Under the pieces are notes generated by a model that was given only the letters and a program-made list of their open reading frames with translations, was not told the DNA's origin and ran no database searches. DNA of 12,386 nucleotides from assembly GCA_934675045.1 (NCBI GenBank), contig CAKUPI010000030.1:1-12386 (forward strand). Direction: 5' to 3'. Below, in pieces: positions 6,934 through 12,386 of the stretch. The translations under genes were made by a program, and so were the position numbers. Origin of the DNA: an uncultured Eubacteriales bacterium. GTDB lineage: Bacteria; Bacillota; Clostridia; Oscillospirales; Butyricicoccaceae. Each line of letters begins with the position of its first letter. The first letter of the stretch is position 1.

Positions 6934-8106
6934 TTACAGCAGTTCTCCCCTGGCGACGACGGCGCGGATGCTGCGCAGCGCCAGAATGTCCTGCGACGCA
7001 TCGCCGTCGACGACGATGAGGTCGGCCAGGTAATTTTCCTTGACCTGCCCCAGCTCGTGGCCCATTTCAAGCACCTCGGCGCAGTTTTTGGTGGCGCAGG
7101 CGATGGCCTCGAGCGGCGTAATGCCGAAATCGACCATGTACTGACATTCGCGGGCGACGGGGGAGGTCGGCGCGTCGTCCATGACCTGATCCGTGCCGGT
7201 GATGACGGTGACGCCGGTGTCGTACAGCGCCTTGAAGTTGCGCTCGTAAACGTCGGCCGCTTTGGCAATGTAGCCAAAATCCAGCTCCAGCCCCGACTCG
7301 GCCGCCTCGGCGGCCATTTTGTCGCGGATGTAGCTGAACGCCACAATGGTCGGCGTCCACGCGATGCCCTTTTCCTTCATCTCGCGCGCCTGCTCGACGG
7401 TGAGATAGGTGCCGTGCTCGATGGTGTCAAAGCCGGCCCGAATGGCCATTTCCACCGACGGTACATAGCCTGCGTGCACGGCGGTTTTGCGGCCCATGCG
7501 GTGACATTCGTCGACGGCGGCGTCCAGCTCGGCCTGGGTCAGCTCCTGCCCGCGGTAGCCCTCGCTGGTCAGCACTTTGATCCAGTCGGCCCCCTCGCGG
7601 AACTGGCGGCGGATGGCCTTGCGGATTTCCCACTCGCCGTCGCACTCGCACACGCCGTTGCGCAGTGTCCAGCCGTGGCCGCCCGTCATGCAGATGCCCT
7701 GCCCCGAGGTGACGATGCGCGGCAGCGTGACGTATCCCTTTTCCTCCGCCAGCTTCAGCGTCCGCGCGATGTTCAGCGGCGAGCTGACGTCGCGCACGGT
7801 GGTGACGCCGGCCTCCAGCGTTTTTTTCATTTTGTCGGCGGCAAACAGCGCCATCAGCATGGGGTTCTCGTCGTAGGCGGCGGCGTCGGCCTTTTCGTAA
7901 TAATAGCCGATGTGGACATGCATATCAATCAGTCCGGGCAGCAGCGTCGCGCCGGGGTACTCCCGCACCTGCTGATCGGGGAAGCGGGCCTGCAGCTCTT
8001 CCGGTGCGCCGACGGCGGCAATGCGCCCGTCCCGCACACAGACAGCCGCGCCCTCAAGCACGGTTTTTCCATCTCCGACGACGATTCGATCGGCTTTTAA
8101 AATCAT
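6934..8106 (-). CDS. Metal-dependent amidohydrolase (imidazolonepropionase/Xaa-dipeptidase-like)
   Basis: A 390-residue member of the amidohydrolase superfamily. Ligand motifs in order are MHVH (His63, His65), the bridging-lysine candidate in DWIKVLT (Lys177), AVHAG (His211), EHGT (His231) and GTDQ (Asp306), inside a TIM barrel flanked by small beta segments. This pattern fits the COG1228 group, which includes imidazolonepropionase and Xaa-Arg or Xaa-Pro dipeptidases. With pepT next in the operon, a dipeptidase or cyclic-amide hydrolase role is plausible; the substrate is unproven. The start is set at ATG 8106, preceded by GGGAGG. A longer reading from TTG 8124 would place that ribosome-binding site inside the gene. 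There is no signal peptide. It is the first gene of the operon and has a good promoter of its own. Confidence 0.87.
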   Translation of the reverse strand: MILKADRIVVGDGKTVLEGAAVCVRDGRIAAVGAPEELQARFPDQQVREYPGATLLPGLIDMHVHIGYYYEKADAAAYDENPMLMALFAADKMKKTLEAGVTTVRDVSSPLNIARTLKLAEEKGYVTLPRIVTSGQGICMTGGHGWTLRNGVCECDGEWEIRKAIRRQFREGADWIKVLTSEGYRGQELTQAELDAAVDECHRMGRKTAVHAGYVPSVEMAIRAGFDTIEHGTYLTVEQAREMKEKGIAWTPTIVAFSYIRDKMAAEAAESGLELDFGYIAKAADVYERNFKALYDTGVTVITGTDQVMDDAPTSPVARECQYMVDFGITPLEAIACATKNCAEVLEMGHELGQVKENYLADLIVVDGDASQDILALRSIRAVVARGELL

Positions 8107-8165
8107 AGTAGTGGCCTCCCTCAAATCAATAGAATCGGCGCTTTCTGCGCTGCGCCTGTTTGTTT

Positions 8166-8194
8166 ATTGTACCATGCCGCCCCGCGATTTTCAA
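8166..8194 (-). promoter_or_regulatory. Promoter of the amidohydrolase-pepT-ligase operon
   Basis: On the minus strand TTGAAA (8189-8194) and TACAAT (8166-8171) are separated by exactly 17 bp, with TGG directly before the -10, so it is both a -35/-10 and an extended -10 promoter. The start codon is about 60 nt further on. It lies back to back with the promoter of the plus-strand PLP enzyme gene, with only 12 bp between the two -35 boxes. Confidence 0.82.
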
Positions 8195-8206
8195 ACGCCT
8201 TTTCTC

Positions 8207-8235
8207 TTGTCAGCCCCCTTTGCCCGCGCTATAAT
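8207..8235 (+). promoter_or_regulatory. Promoter of the D-serine dehydratase-like gene
   Basis: TTGTCA (8207-8212) and a perfect TATAAT (8230-8235) are separated by exactly 17 bp. The transcript should start near 8242, just before a hairpin in the leader. It is divergent from the amidohydrolase operon promoter, so one regulator bound between them could control both. Confidence 0.85.
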
Positions 8236-8249
8236 AAGAAAAATCGTAT

Positions 8250-8271
8250 ATCCGCCCCCTTCCGGGCGGAT
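8250..8271 (+). promoter_or_regulatory. Hairpin in the short 5' leader of the PLP enzyme gene
   Basis: ATCCGCCC (8250-8257) pairs perfectly with GGGCGGAT (8264-8271) around a 6-nt loop. It begins about 8 nt from the predicted transcript start and ends 6 nt before the ribosome-binding site. It lacks a U run, so it is not a standard terminator. It may stabilise the mRNA 5' end or affect translation; the role is inferred. Confidence 0.5.
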
Positions 8272-8292
8272 TTACACAAGGAGGAATGACAA

Positions 8293-9408
8293 ATGTCCGG
8301 TCCCTTAAGCCCTTATCAGCAGCTTGACACGCCCGCCCTGCTCATCGACCGCGAGATTTTGCTGCGCAACATCGGCAATATGCAGGCGCGGGCCGACGCC
8401 TTCGGCGTCGCGCTGCGTCCCCATACAAAGACCCACAAATGCCCCGCCATTGCGCAAATGCAGCTTGACGCCGGGGCTGCGGGCATTGCGGTGGCCAAGC
8501 CGGGCGAGGCCGAGGCGATGGCCGACGCCGGCATCCGGGATATTTTCATCGCCAACGAGGTGGTCGGACGGCAAAAGCTGGAGCGCCTGCACCGGCTGGG
8601 CGAGCGCATCTCCCTCTCCTTCGGCGCCGACAGCGTCGAGGCGCTGACGCAGATCGAAGCGGTCTTTTCCGCCGCGCACCCCGCCCGCGTGCTCATCGAG
8701 ATCGAAACGGGCGAAAAGCGCTCGGGCGTTGTGGAAATGCCGCAGTTCGACGCCCTGATCGACTTTTTGAAGCAGGCCAAAAACATCCGCTTCGAGGGCG
8801 TTTTTTCGCACGAGGGCTTTACCTATCAGGCCGCCACGCAGGCGGAATGCCTGCAATGGTTCGAGCAGTGCCAACAGCGCACCCTGCTCTTTGCCAAAAG
8901 GGCGGCCGGGCGGGGGCTTCCCTGCCGCACCGTCAGCGTCGGCGCCACGCCTACCGCCCTTTTGGCGCGCGCCGTTTTGCCCGGCGTCACCGAGCTGCGC
9001 CCCGGCACCTACGCGTTGATGGACGTGGCGCAGGGCAACGCCATCGGCTCCCACGACGACTGCGCCGCTTCCGTGCTGACCACCATCATCAGCCGGCCGA
9101 CGCCCGAACGCCTTATCGGCGACGTGGGCGCCAAGGGCCTGACGGCCCAGACCCGCCCGGCCGGCATCTGCAAAACCGAGGGCTACGGGCTTATCAAGGG
9201 CACCGGCGTGCATCCCTTTGCCGTTTACGACGAGCATCTGATCATTTACAGCGCCGAGCTGCGCCAAAGCCTGCGCATCGGCGATAAAATCGAGGTCATT
9301 CCCAACCACATCTGCCCGGTCTGCAATCTGTACGAGCAGGCCTGGCTGGTTTCAAAGGGCGAGGTCGTGCAGCCGCTGACCATCGCCTGCCGGGGCAGGC
9401 TGCAATAG
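8293..9408 (+). CDS. Fold-III PLP enzyme, D-serine dehydratase/D-threonine aldolase family
   Basis: A 371-residue enzyme of the alanine-racemase-like (fold III) PLP group. LDTPALLID (residues 11-19) and RPHTKTHK (42-49) are hallmarks; Lys46 should hold PLP. The C-terminal PNHICP (337-342) supplies the metal pair His339/Cys341. From recall, family D-serine dehydratases bind zinc with His and Cys, whereas D-threonine aldolases use His and Asp, so Cys341 favours a D-serine dehydratase-type activity (D-serine to pyruvate and ammonia) over aldol cleavage. This is inference from one residue. The start is clear: AAGGAGG (8278-8284), 8 nt before ATG 8293. The gene is alone on its transcript, divergent from the peptidase operon and convergent with a threonine-synthase-like gene, in a neighbourhood of D-amino-acid and peptide enzymes. 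Confidence 0.88.
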   Translation: MSGPLSPYQQLDTPALLIDREILLRNIGNMQARADAFGVALRPHTKTHKCPAIAQMQLDAGAAGIAVAKPGEAEAMADAGIRDIFIANEVVGRQKLERLHRLGERISLSFGADSVEALTQIEAVFSAAHPARVLIEIETGEKRSGVVEMPQFDALIDFLKQAKNIRFEGVFSHEGFTYQAATQAECLQWFEQCQQRTLLFAKRAAGRGLPCRTVSVGATPTALLARAVLPGVTELRPGTYALMDVAQGNAIGSHDDCAASVLTTIISRPTPERLIGDVGAKGLTAQTRPAGICKTEGYGLIKGTGVHPFAVYDEHLIIYSAELRQSLRIGDKIEVIPNHICPVCNLYEQAWLVSKGEVVQPLTIACRGRLQ

Positions 9409-9429
9409 CCCCGTCCGCCGCGATGCAAG

Positions 9430-9466
9430 AAAAAACGCTCTGTCCCGGAGGACAGAGCGTTTTTTT
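9430..9466. terminator. Bidirectional intrinsic terminator
   Basis: CGCTCTGTCC (9436-9445) pairs perfectly with GGACAGAGCG (9450-9459) around a CGGA loop. Seven T follow on the plus strand (9460-9466), and six A precede the stem (9430-9435), giving a U run on the minus strand. It ends both the plus-strand PLP enzyme gene and the convergent minus-strand threonine-synthase-like gene, whose stop is only 4 nt away. Confidence 0.95.
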
Positions 9467-9470
9467 GCGG

Positions 9471-10577
9471 TTATTTTCCCTGCGACTTGAGGCCCGCGCC
9501 GCAAAGGGGCAGCAGGCTTTCACCCCTGACGCTGCCCGCCCTTCGGCAGGCGAGATAGGCCGCGTAGGTCGCCGCCGTCGTGTGCTCGACAAAGAACCCG
9601 CGCTCCGCCAGCGCCTGCCGCGCCGCCAAAATGCCCTCCTCCGGAGCCGCGACAAAGCGGTCGCCGTGCCGGCGCGCCAGCTGCAAAATGCGCGCGCCGC
9701 GCACCGGGCTTCCGATGGCGATGCCCTCGGCCAGCGTCGGCTCGGGCGTGATGACGGCCGGCTTCGCCGCCCCCGCCTCAAAGGCGCGGAGGATGGGGGC
9801 GCACCGCTGGCTCTGCACCGCCCAGACGGTCGGACGCCGCGGCAGAAGCCCCGCCCGCTCCAGCTCGTCCAGCGCCAGATGCACGCCGAGGTACAGCGTG
9901 CCGTTGCCCACCGGCACAAACAGGTTGTCGGGCAGGCGGCCGAGCTGCTCGTACACCTCGTAGAGGTAGGTTTTGGTTCCCTGATAAAAAAACGGGTGAA
10001 AGACATGGCTGGCGTAGTAAAAGGCGCCGCCGCCGGCCTTTTGACGGCAGGCCTCGGCCGTCTGGTCGCGCGTGCCCTCAAAGACCTCGACCCGCGCGCC
10101 GTACGAGCGGATCATGGCAATTTTGGCGGGCGAGGTGCCGCGCGGCACGAAAATTTCACATTCCATGCCGGCCCGCGCCGCGTAGGCGGCAATGGAGTTG
10201 CCCGCGTTGCCGCTCGAATCCTGAAGCACCCGCCCGACGCCCAGGCTTTTGCACAGCGCAATGACCACAGCCGCCCCGCGGTCCTTAAAGGACAGCGTGG
10301 GCATGGCGTAGTCCAGCTTGACAAGGGTCTGCCCGTCCAGCGGCAGAACGGGCGTCATGCCCTCGCCCATGGTGACGCCCCGCCACTCCTCGTCCCACAG
10401 GGGGAGAAAGGCGCGGTAGCGGAAAAGGCTCCATTGCGAGCGGTCAATGAGGGCGGGGTCAAAGGCCGGGGCCTCGAACTCCAAATCAAAAGCGCCGCCG
10501 CAGGCGCAGCGGTATTCCCGCGTGCCGACGTCAAAGCGCCTGCCGCAGTCCGCGCAGCGAAAAACCGGTTTCTTCAT
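9471..10577 (-). CDS. Threonine synthase-like PLP enzyme with N-terminal zinc ribbon
   Basis: A 368-residue fold-II PLP enzyme. It starts with a zinc ribbon (Cys8, Cys11, Cys24, Cys26), as in archaeal-type threonine synthases. Then come TLSFKDRGA (94-102, PLP-binding Lys98), the phosphate-binding loop SSGNAGNS (121-128), PVGNGT (222-227) and the end motif LPLCGAGLKS (356-365), where typical threonine synthases carry a TGSGLK-like sequence. It could make threonine from phosphohomoserine, or be a related lyase or dehydratase acting on a hydroxy- or diamino acid. No other threonine-biosynthesis genes are nearby, which makes a catabolic role worth considering. ATG 10577 is chosen, preceded by AGGGGGAAG; a longer frame from TTG 10634 has no good ribosome-binding site and adds 19 residues ahead of the zinc ribbon. 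It lies 95 nt downstream of the D-aminoacylase gene. Confidence 0.85.
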   Translation of the reverse strand: MKKPVFRCADCGRRFDVGTREYRCACGGAFDLEFEAPAFDPALIDRSQWSLFRYRAFLPLWDEEWRGVTMGEGMTPVLPLDGQTLVKLDYAMPTLSFKDRGAAVVIALCKSLGVGRVLQDSSGNAGNSIAAYAARAGMECEIFVPRGTSPAKIAMIRSYGARVEVFEGTRDQTAEACRQKAGGGAFYYASHVFHPFFYQGTKTYLYEVYEQLGRLPDNLFVPVGNGTLYLGVHLALDELERAGLLPRRPTVWAVQSQRCAPILRAFEAGAAKPAVITPEPTLAEGIAIGSPVRGARILQLARRHGDRFVAAPEEGILAARQALAERGFFVEHTTAATYAAYLACRRAGSVRGESLLPLCGAGLKSQGK

Positions 10578-10634
10578 ACGCTTCCCCCTATCCGGACGGT
10601 AAAACGGCCTTTTTTCTTCCTTGCAGCACTGCAA

Positions 10635-10674
10635 AAACGGGGGACAAACCGCCTCCCCGCTCCGTGTCCCGTTT
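10635..10674 (-). terminator. Possible imperfect terminator after the D-aminoacylase gene
   Basis: On the minus strand AAACGGGACA (10665-10674, overlapping the stop codon) can pair with TGTCCCCCGTTT (10635-10646) with a 2-nt bulge and an 18-nt loop, followed by a U run. The bulge and large loop make it weak. It may let part of the transcript continue into the threonine-synthase-like gene, for which no separate promoter was seen. Confidence 0.45.
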
Positions 10675-12259
10675 ACAGCCGGATGATCTCGCCCGCGGCG
10701 GCGTTTTCGTGCACGCCGTCCCCGTCGAGCACCGTCTTTCCGTTGACAATGACGCGGCTGATCCCCTTGGCAAACTGCCGGGGATGGATAAAATCGCCCA
10801 CGTCGGTCACCGTGTCGGGGTCAAAAATGACAATATCCGCCTTTTTGCCCGGCTGAAGCACGCCGCGGTCGGTCATGCGCATGGCCTCGGCCGCCTTGGC
10901 GGTCATTTTGTAAAGGGCCTCCTCCAGCGTGAGGACGCCGTCCTCGCGGACGTATTTTCCCAAAATGCGCGGGAAGGCGCCGTAGACGCGCGGATGCGGC
11001 GTTCCGCCCAGCAGGCCGTCGGTGCAGATGTTGACCTCGGGGCGCTTCATAATGTCACGGATGCACGCCTCCGAGCCGTAAAACTCGACCATGCCGACCT
11101 TGTTGTCCTCCTCCACCAGCAGGTCCATCATGGCGTCCAGCGGATCGACGCCGCGGATGGCCCCGATTTCGACAATGGTTTTACCGACGCAGTACTGGTT
11201 TTTCCGGCTTTCCACGCTGGTGACCATAATGCCGTCCTGTGTGCAGAAGTCGATGAAGTTGTCCCACACCGTGTCGGTGTACAAAATGTCGTGCTTGATT
11301 TTTTCGCGGATTTCCGGCGTCTGCATCCGTTTCAGCAGCTCGCCGGCGCCGCCCACGTGCGCCCAGGGCGGAATACAGCCGGCCAGCATGGTGCTGCCCG
11401 CGCCGTAGGGGTACTGGTCGCAGCTGACCTTGATTCCGGCCCGCTTCAGCTCGTCAAGCAGGCCAAACACCTCGGTGCGCCGGTATTCGTTTTTCAGGCC
11501 CAGCATTTTAAAGTGCGAGATGTGCAGGCGCACGCCGCTGGCCATGACGATTTTTTTCAGCTCCTCCATCGATTCGAGAATGCGGCCGCCCTCGAAGCGC
11601 TGGTGAACGACAAAGACCTTGTCATACTCGTGGACCACCTTGCACAGGCGAATCATTTCCTCGGTGTTGGAATAGACGCACGGAATGTAAATGAGGCCCG
11701 AGGACATGCCGATGGCCCCGGCCTCAAGCTCCCGCCGCAGCACCCTTTCCATGGCGCACAGCTGCTCTTCGGTCGCCGGCTCGCCCGAAAAGCCCATCAC
11801 TTCCAGCCGGACGTTGCCGTGCGGCACCAGATAGGCGTGATTCTGGCAGGGCTTGTTGGCCTCGAGCGCGGCCAGATACTCGCGCGTCGTCGGGTAATCC
11901 CAGCTGATGTCGTCGCTGTCGCCCTCAAGCCCGCCGATGTTCTGCCGCCAATCCTTCACATACCGCTTGGGCAGCGGCGCCATGGAGATGCCGTCCTGTC
12001 CGAGCACGTCGGTCGTAATGCCCTGATGAATCTTCGGGGCGATGGCGTGCTCGCACAGGGCGAAAAGGTCCGAATGGCTGTGCGTATCGATAAAGCCCGG
12101 ACAGACCACCTGCCCGCCCGCGTCCATTTCGCAGTCAAAGCTCCCCTCGACGTGCGGAGCGACGGCGAGAATCCGATCGTCTTCAAACGCCACCTCGCCC
12201 CGAAAGCGCTCCTTACCCGTCCCGTCAACGACAACAGCGTTGCGGATAATGGTTTTCAT
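10673..12259 (-). CDS. N-acyl-D-amino-acid deacylase (D-aminoacylase) family amidohydrolase
   Basis: A 528-residue amidohydrolase of the D-aminoacylase group (COG3653-type), which frees D-amino acids from N-acyl derivatives. Expected metal ligands are DTHSHSD (His60, His62), VVHQ (His219), HISH (His249) and CTDG (Asp414). Oddly, the GNCG motif that carries a metal-binding cysteine in studied D-aminoacylases is GQDG here, with Asp89 at the cysteine position, so metal site and substrate may differ (dihydropyrimidinase-like or other N-acyl substrates). The C-terminal PGKKADIVIFD (470-480) is usual for the superfamily. ATG 12259 is the start, with AGGGGAG about 8 nt upstream; the longer frame to 12352 runs through the promoter. 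There is no signal peptide. It leads a probable two-gene unit with the threonine-synthase-like gene. Confidence 0.88.
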   Translation of the reverse strand: MKTIIRNAVVVDGTGKERFRGEVAFEDDRILAVAPHVEGSFDCEMDAGGQVVCPGFIDTHSHSDLFALCEHAIAPKIHQGITTDVLGQDGISMAPLPKRYVKDWRQNIGGLEGDSDDISWDYPTTREYLAALEANKPCQNHAYLVPHGNVRLEVMGFSGEPATEEQLCAMERVLRRELEAGAIGMSSGLIYIPCVYSNTEEMIRLCKVVHEYDKVFVVHQRFEGGRILESMEELKKIVMASGVRLHISHFKMLGLKNEYRRTEVFGLLDELKRAGIKVSCDQYPYGAGSTMLAGCIPPWAHVGGAGELLKRMQTPEIREKIKHDILYTDTVWDNFIDFCTQDGIMVTSVESRKNQYCVGKTIVEIGAIRGVDPLDAMMDLLVEEDNKVGMVEFYGSEACIRDIMKRPEVNICTDGLLGGTPHPRVYGAFPRILGKYVREDGVLTLEEALYKMTAKAAEAMRMTDRGVLQPGKKADIVIFDPDTVTDVGDFIHPRQFAKGISRVIVNGKTVLDGDGVHENAAAGEIIRL

Positions 12260-12308
12260 TCTTTTTCTCCCCTTCTTGTTCGCTGATTCAACGATGCGAT
12301 ATACGATG

Positions 12309-12319
12309 ATTATACCATA
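12309..12319 (-). promoter_or_regulatory. Extended -10 promoter of the D-aminoacylase gene
   Basis: On the minus strand a perfect TATAAT (12309-12314) is preceded by TGG, within TATGGTATAAT, the same 11-mer as the promoter at 56-66. No good -35 lies 17 bp upstream; a TTGACA (12347-12352) is 32 bp away, too far to serve it. The start codon is about 50 nt downstream. Two copies of ACGATG in plus-strand reading (12291-12296 and 12303-12308) lie around the predicted transcript start and could be an operator. Confidence 0.7.
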
Positions 12320-12386
12320 CCCCGCGGCGTTTTGCTTTGGCCTGATTGTCAAAATCCCCGCCCGTTTTTTAGTGATATTTCCGGTG

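Noticed and set aside
5449-8100. Very long open frame (883 codons) on the plus strand opposite pepT and the amidohydrolase gene
   Set aside because: It is antisense to two genes with intact catalytic motifs. Its translation shows no recognisable domain and is rich in Gly, Ala, Val, His and Arg, as expected from the mirror of GC-rich codons.
8107-8124. Upstream TTG start for the amidohydrolase
   Set aside because: It would put the GGGAGG ribosome-binding site inside the coding region; ATG 8106 fits better.
9423-10856. 477-codon plus-strand frame opposite the threonine-synthase-like gene
   Set aside because: It starts inside the strong terminator and runs across two minus-strand genes; no domain seen.
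10664-12286. 540-codon plus-strand frame opposite the D-aminoacylase gene
   Set aside because: Shadow of a clear gene; no ribosome-binding site or motif, and it is biased by GC-rich third positions.
12347-12352. Minus-strand TTGACA as -35 of the D-aminoacylase promoter
   Set aside because: The spacing to TATAAT is 32 bp, far from the usual 17.

Overview
The window is a gene-dense, GC-rich piece of bacterial chromosome with ten complete protein genes. It has no RNA genes, mobile elements, CRISPR arrays or gene-free stretches over 300 bases. Strong purine-rich ribosome-binding sites (GGAGG type), TATAAT promoters often preceded by TG, and strong intrinsic terminators fit a Gram-positive bacterium. 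The gene content (PepT, zinc-ribbon/six-helix membrane protein, D-amino-acid and peptide catabolism, acetoacetate activation) suggests a GC-rich anaerobic member of the Clostridia, for example Oscillospirales-like. That taxonomic placement is inference.

Layout. (1) 1-623: the terminator of an off-window gene, then a single-gene unit for a protein made of two CBS domains, with its own promoter and terminator. (2) 690-3624: a tightly coupled plus-strand operon of an alpha/beta hydrolase (HGGG/GDSAG, HSL type), a condensation/WS-DGAT-like acyltransferase (HxxxDG) and a small protein with an N-terminal zinc ribbon and six membrane helices. It ends at a terminator shared with the convergent minus-strand genes. 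(3) 3675-8194, minus strand: an operon of a metal-dependent amidohydrolase, tripeptidase PepT and acetoacetate-CoA ligase. (4) 8207-9466, plus strand: a divergently transcribed fold-III PLP enzyme of the D-threonine aldolase/D-serine dehydratase family. Its promoter lies back to back with that of the amidohydrolase operon, and it ends at a second bidirectional terminator. (5) 9471-12319, minus strand: an N-acyl-D-amino-acid deacylase followed by a threonine-synthase-like PLP enzyme with a zinc ribbon.

How the genes may work together. Regions 3-5 read as a peptide and D-amino-acid salvage neighbourhood. A deacylase would release D-amino acids from N-acyl forms, PepT and the amidohydrolase would break small peptides, the two PLP enzymes would process hydroxy-amino acids, and the CoA ligase would bring acetoacetate (for instance from leucine breakdown) into central metabolism. 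Region 2 looks like a separate lipid- or acyl-modification module of unknown product. No transporter or dedicated regulator is present, so substrates and control are not settled by the sequence. No wholly new system is obvious; the most interesting parts are the three-gene hydrolase/acyltransferase/membrane module and the altered metal-site residue in the D-aminoacylase homologue.
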